Under the pieces are notes generated by a model. It was not told where the DNA came from. It saw only the letters and a program-made list of their open reading frames with translations, and made no database searches. Below, piece after piece: positions 53,921 through 63,228 of a stretch of 64,000 bases of DNA (within the stretch, counting starts at the first letter, position 1; each line of letters begins with the position of its first letter). The stretch comes from an uncultured Desulfobacter sp. (GTDB lineage Bacteria; Desulfobacterota; Desulfobacteria; Desulfobacterales; Desulfobacteraceae), in assembly GCF_963665355.1 (NCBI RefSeq), contig NZ_OY762229.1, forward strand, positions 1,364,001-1,428,000, given 5' to 3'. The translations under genes were made by a program, and so were the position numbers.

Positions 53921-55352
53921 AAAAAACTGATCTTGTCGCTATTTCTCATAATCTTTTTGCTTTGGACAATATCTTCTTTCAGATTAGCCGTATTCTCAGC
54001 GTCGTAGTATCTTTCCGTCTTGTATTTTATTCTCTTTTCAATCAAGTCTTCGCGCATCTTATTGTGGGTCTCATCCAGGAACAGAACCTCGGGCATGAGG
54101 TCGGCAAAATGGGTTACGGCAATAATATCCTTGTCACGCTGCCAGTAGACGATAAGAAATTCAGGCTCAAGATTCTGGTAGTTCTGCAGCGGCATGTACA
54201 TCCGCCTAAGATACAGCAGCACTTTTTCCGTTTTTTTCCGATGCCCGCCGATGATAACCGAACCGCCGATTTCGTCCTTTTTGACCCCTTTGGTCCAGGG
54301 TGCCCCGGTGATGCCAAAGTCAATGCAAAGGGGGATCTGAAGCAAGTCCGACATGGTGTTCAGGGCTAGGGCATACCCTGCGGACGGTCCCCCGACGTTG
54401 TAGGATGCGGATAACAGCTGGTGGTGGATGGAATACCGCTGGAAAAAATCCCCGAACAGCCATGGGATGCTGATATCCGGGCACAGGCACTGGATATAGT
54501 TTTTCACCATGGTCAGTGCCTCCTGGGCCGACTGATTGGTCATTTTTACGGCCATGTCCATCTGAGCGGTCTGGGCCGAAGGCGTGGCCACGGCCCCGGT
54601 TACAATGATCGGCGCATTTTCGACCCTGCCGGTCAGACTGGTGGCAATGGGCAACAGCATTCCGGTCGTCTCATTGGCTCCCACGCCAATAATAAAACCG
54701 ACCTGGGGTTCCTGGCTCAGCTCGGTTTGTAAAAATTCGTTCAGCTGGATGGCTCCTTTGCGCGTGGGACTTTGGGAAATTTCCCTTCTGGCGGATTCCA
54801 GGTGGGACACAACAATGGGATAATTCTGTTCCCGGGTAATATGATTCACACTTTCCAGGATCTTGTCGTAATGCTCCACAAAATTTTTCAGATCGTTTTT
54901 GATTTTGGATTTGATCAGGGGTTGGGCTGGGCATCAAGAATCCCCAGGACGGTTTTAAAATTAAGTTTGACAAAGTTATATTTTTCATCCCGGGTTGAGG
55001 ATTTGAGATCCCGAAGTTTGAGCAGAACTTTAAACTCGGTGCTGCAAAGGGCAATGGCCTTCTGGGTAAACGATGTGTAGTCTGCCGGGGTATTGCAGAT
55101 CCCATAGGCTGTTTCTATGATTTTTTCCACCTCAAATTTTCGTTGGTGAGAAACATGTTCAAACTGCTTTTTGATGATTTCAAAAATTTGTTGGTCAGGG
55201 CATCCGAGGGGTGGCCTCCGGTAGCGCTTCGTTTGGGGACAAGCGCATCTCCCTCGTCAAAAAAGATCTCCGTGGGGGCGATCATTTTTGCAATATCATA
55301 CACTTTTTCAAGGTTGGATACGGCGCCGTGTACAGGACTTGAAGGAATTCAA
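53866..55352 (-). pseudogene. AAA+/Lon-type protease, frameshifted and truncated at both ends
   Basis: Three minus-strand frames form one former protein. The first (55352 onward) has an AAA+ Walker B region (MIAPTEIFFDEGDALVPKRS). The second (to 54915) has a helical region (IIETAYGICNTPADYTSFTQ). The third (about 54920-53866) has a Lon/S16-like proteolytic domain: VGFIIGVGANETTGMLLPIA, the serine motif in ASYNVGGPSAGYALALNTMS and a lysine in GGSVIIGGHRKKTEKVLLYL. The last shift is a C-run near 54927. Walker A is missing upstream, and the C-terminus is overwritten by repeat R1d (VCVTDTDLSTFVVG). The proteolytic domain alone might still be translated, but the gene is probably dead. Confidence 0.75.
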
Positions 55353-55411
55353 GAGTGTAAAAAATTATACATGAAGATTTATTAATGGTCAAAAAATATT
55401 ACCGACACCCA
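55353..55411. other. Right edge of the inserted block
   Basis: AT-rich sequence without coding potential, joining the decayed protease gene to the right 86-bp repeat. The bases just before the repeat (ACCGACACCCATGATC) resemble those before the left copy (TCAGCACCTGATC), so homology may extend slightly beyond the 86 bp. Confidence 0.4.
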
Positions 55412-55497
55412 TGATCAAAAACAGACGTCAGCCTGATCAAGCCCGGCACCGACCGTAGGCAGCCGTGGTCTTTTTGAGCCACCCGGCATGCTGTTTT
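55412..55497. repeat. 86-bp direct repeat, right copy
   Basis: The partner of 49582-49667, with two mismatches. It contains the true 3' end of malQ and, on the plus strand, a fragment of the GT4 synthase 3' end. It implies that the synthase and malQ were once adjacent and convergent, with their ends overlapping by about 22 bp. Confidence 0.92.
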
Positions 55498-56942
55498 GTC
55501 AAGCTGCCCTTTGCCAGCCGCCACTGCCAGTTGTTCTTTGCGCCGGCCGGCTGGTTCAGGCGGGCATCCGCCCCCAGACCGAGAATGTCCTGGAGCGGGA
55601 TGATCACTGTATCCGCCACAGACATCATTGCCAGGCGGATCATGTGGTGGTGAATATTTTCTGCGGACAGATGCGTTCCCAGATAACGCTGCAAATTCAC
55701 CCTGGTCTGATTGTCGATTTCCTGTTCAAACCAGCCGCGGATCGTGTTGTTGTCATGGGTGCCAGTATAAACGATACAGTCTGGGACATGGTGATGGGGC
55801 AGAAAGGAACTGTCTGGAAAATCGTCCCCAAAGGCGAACTGCAGCACCCGCATGCCGGGTAATTGAAATTTGCGCATACATTCCCGAACATCAGGTGTGA
55901 TCGTGCCCAGGTCTTCGGCGATGACCGGCAGCCGTCCAAATCGCATGGTCAACCTGGTGAAAAAATCATCCCCTGGTGCCTGTACCCACTCCCCGTCCAC
56001 AGCGGTCTGTGCCGAAGCCGCAACCTCCCAGTATGCAACCAGGCCCCTGAAATGATCGATGCGCACCACATCAAACATCTCAAAATTGTGTGCAAACCGC
56101 TTCAGCCACCAGTTGTAGCCATTTTGCTGCAAAAATTGCCAATCGTACACCGGGTGGCCCCACAGCTGTCCTGTGGTGCTGAAGTAATCCGGGGGCACAC
56201 CTGACACCATTGTCGGTGATCTGTTTTCATCCAGTTTATACTGTTGTGGACAGCTCCAGACATCTGCGCTGTCAAAGGGCAGATAGATGGGAATATCTCC
56301 GTAAAGGCGGATGCTGCGGGTATTGCAGTAGTCTTTGAGTGCCTGCCACTGAAGGAAGAACACAAACTGCACAAACTTATGCTGCCGGATCTGTTTTGCC
56401 AGTTTGCCTTGCATCTCAGCCAGGGCATCCGGGTGCCGGTCCCGTAAAGGCTGGGGCCATTGACTCCAGCTTTGCATGTGAAAATGCTCTTTGATGGCCA
56501 TATAGGCTGCAAAATCATCCAGCCAGGCCTTTTGCCGGGTACAGAAATGCGCAAACCCGCCAGGGGATTTTCCCTGCTGTTCCAGGCGTTCACACGCCAG
56601 CGAAAGAAGGGTGCGCCTATGTTCGGCAACTGCCGGATAATCAACACGGTCATCTGAAAATGGCTGCTGGAAAATGGTTTCATCTTTGGACAGCAGACCG
56701 GTTCGGATGAGAAAATACGGGCTTATGAGTAAAGGGTTGCCGGCAAAGGCAGACGAGCAGCTGTAGGGAGAGCCGCCACTTTGTCTGTCAACCGGATTCA
56801 GCGGCAGCATTTGCCAAACATGCTGGCCTGAGGCAGATAAAAAATCGGCAAACCCGTAGGCAGAGGGTCCCAGATCGCCAATGCCATATCCGCCGGGAAG
56901 ACAGCTTATGTGCATCAGAATGCCGCTTGTGCGGATGGTCAT
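55437..56942 (-). CDS. malQ: 4-alpha-glucanotransferase (amylomaltase)
   Basis: A 501-residue GH77 enzyme that disproportionates maltodextrins. It opens TSGILMHISCLPGGYGIGDL then GPSAYGFADFLSASGQ. The catalytic blocks are YGDIPIYLPFDSADVWSCPQ, the nucleophile in DVVRIDHFRGLVAYWEVAAS, the acid in RLPVIAEDLGTITPDVRECM, and CIVYTGTHDNNTIRGWFEQE. MSVADTVIIPLQDILGLGAD near the end is normal for MalQ. Length fits the family. Its ATG overlaps the stop of the mscS-type gene by four bases (ATGA), an odd partnership that ties osmotic release to glucan metabolism. Its last codons lie in the right 86-bp repeat. Confidence 0.96.
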   Translation of the reverse strand: MTIRTSGILMHISCLPGGYGIGDLGPSAYGFADFLSASGQHVWQMLPLNPVDRQSGGSPYSCSSAFAGNPLLISPYFLIRTGLLSKDETIFQQPFSDDRVDYPAVAEHRRTLLSLACERLEQQGKSPGGFAHFCTRQKAWLDDFAAYMAIKEHFHMQSWSQWPQPLRDRHPDALAEMQGKLAKQIRQHKFVQFVFFLQWQALKDYCNTRSIRLYGDIPIYLPFDSADVWSCPQQYKLDENRSPTMVSGVPPDYFSTTGQLWGHPVYDWQFLQQNGYNWWLKRFAHNFEMFDVVRIDHFRGLVAYWEVAASAQTAVDGEWVQAPGDDFFTRLTMRFGRLPVIAEDLGTITPDVRECMRKFQLPGMRVLQFAFGDDFPDSSFLPHHHVPDCIVYTGTHDNNTIRGWFEQEIDNQTRVNLQRYLGTHLSAENIHHHMIRLAMMSVADTVIIPLQDILGLGADARLNQPAGAKNNWQWRLAKGSLTKQHAGWLKKTTAAYGRCRA

Positions 56943-58585
56943 GGCAGCACCGCTATGGATTCAGGTGTATTCTCCTGCATTTGCGCACGCATTTTGGGTA
57001 AACTTTGGGGATAATTTTGTTGCACAAAGGCAATCATCTTTTCCCTGACTTCACAGCGCAGATCCCAACCTTTGGATGCGTCATCGGTGCTGAGGAGCAG
57101 ACGCAGTTCCATGGACTGAGCCGAGGTATTGGTTACCTGCACCTGACCCACCTTGCCATTCCATAAGGGTGAGGCCTGCAGCACGCGCTGCAGTTCCTCG
57201 CGTATGGCCTCCACCGGGACGGTATAGTCCAGATACAAAAAAACCGTGCCCAGCAGTTCCGATGAAACCCGGGTCCAGTTTTGAAAAGGCTTTTCCGTAA
57301 AATAGGCGGTGGGTACGATCAATCGCCTAAGATCCCAGATCCGGACCACCACAAAGGTCATGGTGATTTCTTCGATGCGCCCCCATTCATTTTCAATAAT
57401 AACCACATCATCAAGACGAATGGGTTGGGTAAGGGCGATCTGCAACCCGACGAGAATGTTGGAAATGGAACGTTGAGCAGCAAGGCCGACCACGATACCG
57501 ATAATACCGGCGGAGGCCAGAATACTGGTGCCGAGTTGGCGAACCTTATCAAACACCATGAGCATGGAACCTCCGGCAAGGATCGCAACCAAGGTGATGG
57601 CGAATCGCTTGAGAAAGCGCACCTGAGTATGCATTTTTCGTGCTTGCAGGTTATCGACAACATTGAGATCATAATAGCTGAGTACGATTTCTTCGAGCGC
57701 ATTCAACCCTTGCACCATCAGCCAGGTCAAACCCGCTATAAACAGCAGACCAAAGGCCTGGCCGGTGAGGAATTCCAGTTTTTCCCCCGGGTCGAACAGG
57801 GGGACGGCCAAACGAAAAAACACAAGCAGGATAAGCATGTTCGCAGGCCTGCGAAGGTGTTTTGAAAGAGAGAAAACGATAGTACTCACAGAAGCCTGCC
57901 TCGAACCTGCCCAGTGTTTGATTTGAAAATCAACCAGATGGAACAAACGATACAGAAACCACAGTGCCACAACGGTACCACCGACATCCGTACACCATTT
58001 GATAATCCCATGAAGCAATTGCGGCAATCCCGGTTGTTCGAAATGAGAAAATAACGGAGACAGGGCACCATAGGTCCCATACACCCAGAGAAAAAGAGAA
58101 AAGGGTTTTGTGACGCCCCGGAGAAAAAAAGAAAACCAGGTGGTGGAGGCAGCTGTCTCCCCCTTTACCCCCAGTCTGCGTTTAATGAAAAAATGAACGA
58201 GGCGCTCAAAGAGAAGGACGAGCAGGAAAATACCGCAACAAAAAATCAGTTTAAACCAGGTGATGCCCCAAAATAATTCGCTGTTAATCCAGTTTCCGAG
58301 AAAGGGGGAAATTTTCTTGCCCAGGACCTTGATACGATCACCGATCTTCTCTCCTGCCCGGTCGATCTGTTCGGTTCGAATGGGGGTCGTCGTTTGTTTC
58401 GACAACTCCTTAAGGTGATCAAGAACAGTGGGAGGGGCTGTTTGTTTTTCCACCACCGCTGCCTTTTCCACTGCCGCCCAAACCCCAACGGCGGGGAAAA
58501 ATAGAACAAAAATCGCCGGTAAGAGGATCAACCGACTGAATCTATTTAATTTCTTCTTCAGTATGCTGATACTCAATACCGTCAT
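56939..58585 (-). CDS. MscS-family mechanosensitive channel
   Basis: A 548-residue membrane protein with an N-terminal signal-like helix (LILLPAIFVLFFPAVGVWAA), a periplasmic segment, several membrane helices, and the conserved pore and beta domain: ILASAGIIGIVVGLAAQRSI, SNILVGLQIALTQPIRLDDV and VIIENEWGRIEEITMTFVVV, then RRLIVPTAYFTEKPFQNWTR. It is larger than E. coli MscS (286 residues), as are many MscK/YbdG-like members. It should open under membrane tension and release solutes on osmotic downshift. It is the first gene of a two-gene minus-strand operon with malQ. Confidence 0.92.
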   Translation of the reverse strand: MTVLSISILKKKLNRFSRLILLPAIFVLFFPAVGVWAAVEKAAVVEKQTAPPTVLDHLKELSKQTTTPIRTEQIDRAGEKIGDRIKVLGKKISPFLGNWINSELFWGITWFKLIFCCGIFLLVLLFERLVHFFIKRRLGVKGETAASTTWFSFFLRGVTKPFSLFLWVYGTYGALSPLFSHFEQPGLPQLLHGIIKWCTDVGGTVVALWFLYRLFHLVDFQIKHWAGSRQASVSTIVFSLSKHLRRPANMLILLVFFRLAVPLFDPGEKLEFLTGQAFGLLFIAGLTWLMVQGLNALEEIVLSYYDLNVVDNLQARKMHTQVRFLKRFAITLVAILAGGSMLMVFDKVRQLGTSILASAGIIGIVVGLAAQRSISNILVGLQIALTQPIRLDDVVIIENEWGRIEEITMTFVVVRIWDLRRLIVPTAYFTEKPFQNWTRVSSELLGTVFLYLDYTVPVEAIREELQRVLQASPLWNGKVGQVQVTNTSAQSMELRLLLSTDDASKGWDLRCEVREKMIAFVQQNYPQSLPKMRAQMQENTPESIAVLP

Positions 58586-59024
58586 TTTATTCTTCTCTTC
58601 TGAAATTGATAGGGGGAGGGGGTGCCGGTGGTCGAACTGCTTTCAACATCTAAAAAATTAAATTAATGCTTTTTTGTTTTTTGTCAAGACGAGGGAATTT
58701 TTTTACAAACATGAAAAATATGCCCCTGTCTCAGGGATGACACAACATTGGGTTGAGGCTGCGTATGACCTTTTGAGTATATACGGCCTTTTTGTCTCGT
58801 ATGTATGACAGACTTTAAAAATGCTGTTTCAGGAATTTATGTTAATAAATCAGAAGGATGGGAGATGTTTTGCTGGTACTAAGTTCCCGGCACGGAACTT
58901 GATCATTAAAGATAGAAAAGCGCAGCAGATAGAATGAGAACTATTCCCCTGATCCGGAAGGGGATAGGCCTTTAAGAAACATAGGCAAAGATAAATAAAG
59001 CTGGCTTTTATAAGGAGAAATATC
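58586..59024. other. Divergent intergenic region
   Basis: About 440 bp between the divergent mscS-type and PRC-barrel genes; it should hold both promoters. It has T-rich tracts (58666-58700). A partly sigma-54-like GGCAC...TTGA sequence near 58893 lacks the required GC at -12. No repeat or gene is recognised. Confidence 0.4.
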
Positions 59025-59933
59025 ATGAAACCGAACACAGAAAACAGCGAAAAGGGTACGACCGACACCATCGGTAAAGTAAAGAGGGTCGTTCAAAAAA
59101 CGTATGGGAATAACAACATGGAAGTCGATGACAAAGCTCAAGAAGAAGAAAAACGTTTTTTTATGCTCCATAATGCCAAGGTACTAAAAGGGTATAAATT
59201 GAACAGTCTTGACGGGGAAATAGGAAGGGTCAAGGAATTTTACTTCGATGATCGGCACTGGACGGTTCGTTATCTTGTGGTCGACACGGGGAACTGGCTT
59301 ACGAGTCGGCAAGTGCTTATTTCTCCCTATACATTGACCGGCGTGAACAAAGAAGAACAATACATTACTGTTAATTTGACAAAGAAACAGATAGAGGAGA
59401 GTCCTTCTTTGAACCTTGACAAACCTGTATCCCGGCAATTCGAGGATTCCTTCCACGGATATTACGGATATCCGGAATACTGGGTCGGTTCATACATGTG
59501 GGGAATCTATCCGGACATTGTGCGCGATCGTGAGAAATGGAAAGCCTTCACCCAAAATGACAAGGCATGGGATCCAAATTTGCGCAGCACCCAAGAGGTG
59601 AGTGGTCATCATATCCAGGCAGCAGACGGTGAGATTGGCCATGTCGAGGATTTTATCATAGATGAGGAGACATGGGCGATTCGGTATCTCATCATTGATA
59701 CAAAAAATTGGTGGTCGGGTAAAGAGGTCCTGGTGTCTCCTCAATGGATTGATCATATCAGCTGGAATGAATCAAAAGTATTTGTCAATCTTACCTGTGA
59801 GACCATCAAACAATCACCGGAATTTACAGAATGGTCCCTGCTGACCCGGACTTACGAAAACAGGTTGTATCAACATTACAAACGACAGGGATATTGGGTC
59901 GATGAATCGGTTTCCCAGACTATTTGCCAATGA
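59025..59933 (+). CDS. Protein with two PRC-barrel domains
   Basis: A 302-residue soluble protein. PRC-barrel 1 is about residues 48-125 (VLKGYKLNSLDGEIGRVKEF, YFDDRHWTVRYLVVDTGNWL). PRC-barrel 2 is about 190-265 (VSGHHIQAADGEIGHVEDFI, IDEETWAIRYLIIDTKNWWS), joined by a Tyr/Trp-rich linker HGYYGYPEYWVGSYMWGIYP. The C-terminus is YENRLYQHYKRQGYWVDESV. Such proteins are common in stress-tolerant bacteria; ligand and partners are unknown. AAGGAGAA precedes the ATG. Parts of related genes occur at 22.2-22.4 kb and as the tail of the YeeE protein at 26.8 kb. Confidence 0.9.
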   Translation: MKPNTENSEKGTTDTIGKVKRVVQKTYGNNNMEVDDKAQEEEKRFFMLHNAKVLKGYKLNSLDGEIGRVKEFYFDDRHWTVRYLVVDTGNWLTSRQVLISPYTLTGVNKEEQYITVNLTKKQIEESPSLNLDKPVSRQFEDSFHGYYGYPEYWVGSYMWGIYPDIVRDREKWKAFTQNDKAWDPNLRSTQEVSGHHIQAADGEIGHVEDFIIDEETWAIRYLIIDTKNWWSGKEVLVSPQWIDHISWNESKVFVNLTCETIKQSPEFTEWSLLTRTYENRLYQHYKRQGYWVDESVSQTICQ

Positions 59934-59998
59934 AGGATAAACGTATTGCAAAATGAAATACTAAAATTTGTTCATTTTTATTTATAGGCGGTCTGAAT

Positions 59999-61046
59999 AT
60001 GAAGTCCTGTCTTCGATTCGGTAAGATCTTTATTCTCATTTTTTTTTCTTTTTTCTTTTTATCGGCGTCTGCATGGCCTAAATCCCCTTCTGAACTTCAA
60101 ACGCTTCAGTTGTTTTATGAAAATGATCTTTTTGCCGGCACGGATGAATATTATACCAATGCCTTCCAATTGACTTGGCTTTCATCGGATCTGAGCCAAT
60201 ATGAGGATGACACCCGCCTGCCGAAATGGTTCGTATCGGTTATAAATGAGATCCCCTTTTCAGGAGACCCCTAAAAGTGTTCATAATGTCGGTATTCTAT
60301 TGGGGCAGCAGATCTATACACCCTCAGATACCCAGACAACCACTCGGATTGAAAATGACAGGCCCTATGCCGGTTTTCTTTATGGCGGACTTGCCCTGCA
60401 CAGCAAAACCGATTCCAAACTGGATACCATGGAAATTGTTTTGGGGGTTGTAGGCCCTGCTTCCAAGGCTGAGCTGGCTCAAAATACAGTTCATGACTTA
60501 AGAGATATTCCTACGGCCAAAGGCTGGGATAACCAGCTTCACAATGAACCGGCAGTCCGGTTGTCCTGGCAGCGCAAATGGCGGCTGCTGTCCGACAGGA
60601 CGTTGTGGGGTCCTTTGAGCTATGATTTGATTTCCCGTGCGGGAATCACCCTGGGGAATGTCAGGATATCAACCAGTGCCGGGGGAGAAATCCGTTTCGG
60701 GTATAATATTCCGGAAGATTTCGGGTCGGATGTGATCCGGGCCGGAGCAGGGGTCAGTGCACCGGTTATTGGGAATTCAAAACCAGGTAAAACATCCTTT
60801 GGTGCACATATATTTGCCGGTTCCCAGATTGAAGCAGTTGGTCATGACATCTTTCTTGACGGCAACACCTGGCAGCATAGCCAGAGTGTTGATAAAAAAT
60901 TTCTGGTGGCAGACATTTCCCTGGGTGTTTCAGTCAGCATGAACATGTTCAAACTGACCTATCGGCATCTTTTCAGGACGAAAGAGTTTGACAACCAGAA
61001 ACAGGGCCATGCCATCGGCTCTTTAACCCTGGCACTGTCTTTTTAA
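59999..61046 (+). pseudogene. lpxR: LpxR-like lipid A deacylase (DUF2219), one frameshift
   Basis: Two overlapping frames make one outer-membrane beta-barrel protein. The first (59999-60274) has a signal peptide (FILIFFSFFFLSASAWPKSP) and LQLFYENDLFAGTDEYYTNA. The second picks up at about 60270 with SVHNVGILLGQQIYTPSDTQ, IENDRPYAGFLYGGLALHSK and ends GHAIGSLTLALSF with a C-terminal Phe, as expected of a barrel. The homology crosses smoothly at NEIPFSGDP/KSVHNVG, where one C too many or too few in GACCCCTAAAAG breaks the frame. LpxR removes 3'-acyl chains from lipid A. A sequencing error could equally explain the shift. Confidence 0.82.
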
Positions 61047-61123
61047 TATTCGTAAAACTATCTGATCACAGAAGACAGTAAGCAACGAGTGCTGAAACCT
61101 GTTATCAGAAAATCAGGAGGAAA

Positions 61124-61345
61124 ATGAAAACAACTATAATATTTGCCGTCATATTAATCGTCATCGGTATAGCATCCTTTGGTTATCAGGGGATCACTTA
61201 CACGACAAGAGAAAAAGTGGTTGACATCGGACCGCTGACCGTAACAGCGGATAAAACAAGCACGATTCCATTGCCGCCTGTCATTGGAGCAATTGCTTTG
61301 GCGGGTGGTATCGGACTGCTGATTATTGGAAGAAAGAAAGCCTGA
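61124..61345 (+). CDS. DUF3185-like small membrane protein
   Basis: A 73-residue protein with two membrane helices (IIFAVILIVIGIASFGYQGI and PPVIGAIALAGGIGLLIIGR) around a periplasmic loop YTTREKVVDIGPLTVTADKT. The 'GYQGITYTTREKVVDIGP...T...IPLPP' block is widespread in proteobacterial small membrane proteins annotated DUF3185. AGGAGG precedes the ATG. The function is unknown, but such genes usually sit among other stress-linked small proteins, as here. Confidence 0.85.
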   Translation: MKTTIIFAVILIVIGIASFGYQGITYTTREKVVDIGPLTVTADKTSTIPLPPVIGAIALAGGIGLLIIGRKKA

Positions 61346-61412
61346 TGGAATCAGTGATGTCTGTCTTTGGCTTTGATCATAATGTATTGGATATAAAAGG
61401 AGAAAAAATCAA

Positions 61413-61724
61413 ATGAAAATTTCAACATGGCTGAGTAAAAATATAGCTGAGGGCATAGATGTTTCTAAAATCGAATTGCCGTCAGATGTGTCGTACGACA
61501 ATGATCCGGATGAAACTGTTTTTTTTGAGGAGTACAAACCTTGCGGGTATTTCTGTGCAAAAAATCATCCTTTTTCTACGGTGGAACGATTTGGATCATG
61601 GTATTACAGCAGAGGGCAGGACAAGAAAGCCGGCATCCATTCATCAGAAATGAAGTGGCATATATTCACAAAGGATAAAGAGTTGGCTATTAAAACGGCT
61701 AAAGCACACCTGCAGACCTCATAG
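61413..61724 (+). CDS. Small soluble protein of unknown function
   Basis: A 103-residue cytoplasmic-looking protein ([60 protein letters not shown], ending [10 protein letters not shown]). AAGGAGA before ATG 61413 supports it as a real gene. It has several aromatic residues and two cysteines (CGYFC) that could bind metal. No family is recognised. It lies just ahead of the antiporter gene on the same strand. Confidence 0.6.
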   Translation: MKISTWLSKNIAEGIDVSKIELPSDVSYDNDPDETVFFEEYKPCGYFCAKNHPFSTVERFGSWYYSRGQDKKAGIHSSEMKWHIFTKDKELAIKTAKAHLQTS

Positions 61725-61752
61725 GTGTAAAAAAGGCATTTTTTACAAAATT

Positions 61753-63006
61753 ATGCATATACAATTATTTGAAATAATATCGATATTGATGGTGCTGACC
61801 GCGATATTCAGCTATATCAATTATCGTTTTCTACATATGCCCACGACAATCGGCGTAATGTTCATCTCTCTTGCCCTTTCTCTCTGTCTGGTACTGTTCA
61901 GCTGGATGGGCATGGATGTCGGCCAAGAGGGTGTTAAAAACATCCTTCAGTCTATTGATTTTAATGAAACATTACTGCACGGCATGCTGGCGTTCCTGCT
62001 TTTTGCCGGAGCCATGCATATTGATTTAGCTGATTTGCGGGATCAACAATGGGCCATTGCCTTGATGGCCACTTTCGGCGTTGTTGTTTCCACCTTTATT
62101 GTCGGCAGCCTTACCTGGCTCGTTCTGGATTTTCTTGCTATCCAAGCCTCTTTTATTTACTGTCTTCTGTTTGGGGCGCTGATTTCACCAACCGACCCGG
62201 TAGCTGTTCTGAGCATACTAAAAACAGCCGGCGTCCCGAAAAGCCTTGAGACCAAAATTGCCGGAGAATCACTGTTTAATGACGGTATCGGGGTGGTGAT
62301 TTTTTTGATTATTCTCCAACTGGCCCAAGGCCAAGGAGAACTTTCCATCTCCCACGTGGCAACGCTTTTTTTCAAGGAAGTCGGCGGAGGGTTCGTGCTT
62401 GGCATGATGATCGGCCTGGTTGCCTATCAGATGCTCAAACGGGTGGACAACTACCAGGTAGAAGTGCTTATCACCCTGGCCATGGTCATGGGTGGCTATG
62501 CCTTTGCTGACCGATTCCATATATCCGGCCCAATTGCCATAGTCGTGGCGGGTTTACTTATTGGCAATCAAGGTCGCACCTTTGCCATGTCCGCTCACAC
62601 CCGGGAACGTCTTGACGATTTTTGGGAGCTGATCGATGAAATACTCAATGCCATCCTGTTTATGCTGATTGGCCTGGAAATACTGATCATACCATTTAGT
62701 CTCGAATTAGTTATTTCCGGACTTTTCTCCATAGTTATTGCTCTCTTTGCCCGTTGGGCATGTGTCGGGGGAGCGGTGCTGGTTATGCGGCCTTTCAGGC
62801 CATTCAGTCCGGGAGTGGTCACCATGATGACCTGGGGAGGCTTACGCGGCGGCATCTCGGTTGCACTGGCATTGTCCCTGCCCTATGTTCCTGAGCGGAC
62901 AACTATTATCACCATCACCTATATCATTGTCATCTTTTCCATTGTCGTTCAGGGAATGACCTTACAAAAACTGGCCGCCCGACAAGCCAGGAAGAGGGTC
63001 CCGTAA
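61753..63006 (+). CDS. NhaP/CPA1-type Na+(K+)/H+ antiporter
   Basis: A 417-residue polytopic protein of the CPA1 family. The ion-binding core is [20 protein letters not shown] and [20 protein letters not shown] (the ND motif), with [20 protein letters not shown] and [20 protein letters not shown] later. It exchanges Na+ or K+ for H+ across the inner membrane, giving pH and salt control together with the P-type H+ pump and Trk system. No large C-terminal regulatory domain is present. The ribosome site before ATG 61753 is weak. A good terminator-like hairpin follows at 63085. Confidence 0.94.
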   Translation: MHIQLFEIISILMVLTAIFSYINYRFLHMPTTIGVMFISLALSLCLVLFSWMGMDVGQEGVKNILQSIDFNETLLHGMLAFLLFAGAMHIDLADLRDQQWAIALMATFGVVVSTFIVGSLTWLVLDFLAIQASFIYCLLFGALISPTDPVAVLSILKTAGVPKSLETKIAGESLFNDGIGVVIFLIILQLAQGQGELSISHVATLFFKEVGGGFVLGMMIGLVAYQMLKRVDNYQVEVLITLAMVMGGYAFADRFHISGPIAIVVAGLLIGNQGRTFAMSAHTRERLDDFWELIDEILNAILFMLIGLEILIIPFSLELVISGLFSIVIALFARWACVGGAVLVMRPFRPFSPGVVTMMTWGGLRGGISVALALSLPYVPERTTIITITYIIVIFSIVVQGMTLQKLAARQARKRVP

Positions 63007-63084
63007 TTTTTGTATCGTTAACAAGGTCTTCAACGTCAAGTGATAGCATCAGCCATACGAAAAATTATAGATCAACCCTCATAA

Positions 63085-63120
63085 GGTCATATTCGACCTA
63101 AGCTTGAATATGACCCTTTT
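63085..63120 (+). terminator. Intrinsic terminator after the antiporter gene
   Basis: GGTCATATTC (63085-63094) and GAATATGACC (63106-63115) form a perfect 10-bp stem with an 11-nt loop, followed by CTTTTTAT. The position 79 bp after the antiporter stop fits a rho-independent terminator, although the stem is AT-rich. Confidence 0.7.
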
Positions 63121-63228
63121 TATCTGATGGACGGAGTGGGTATGAAACTGTCGTTAAGAGCAATTATTCTAATAAACTCAACACAATGCAGACCGATAGG
63201 ATTCTGGCACAAATATTGAATTATTATA

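Noticed and set aside
58885-58910. Sigma-54-like promoter GGCAC...TTGA
   Set aside because: The essential GC at -12 is GA here, so the match is below what I would accept.
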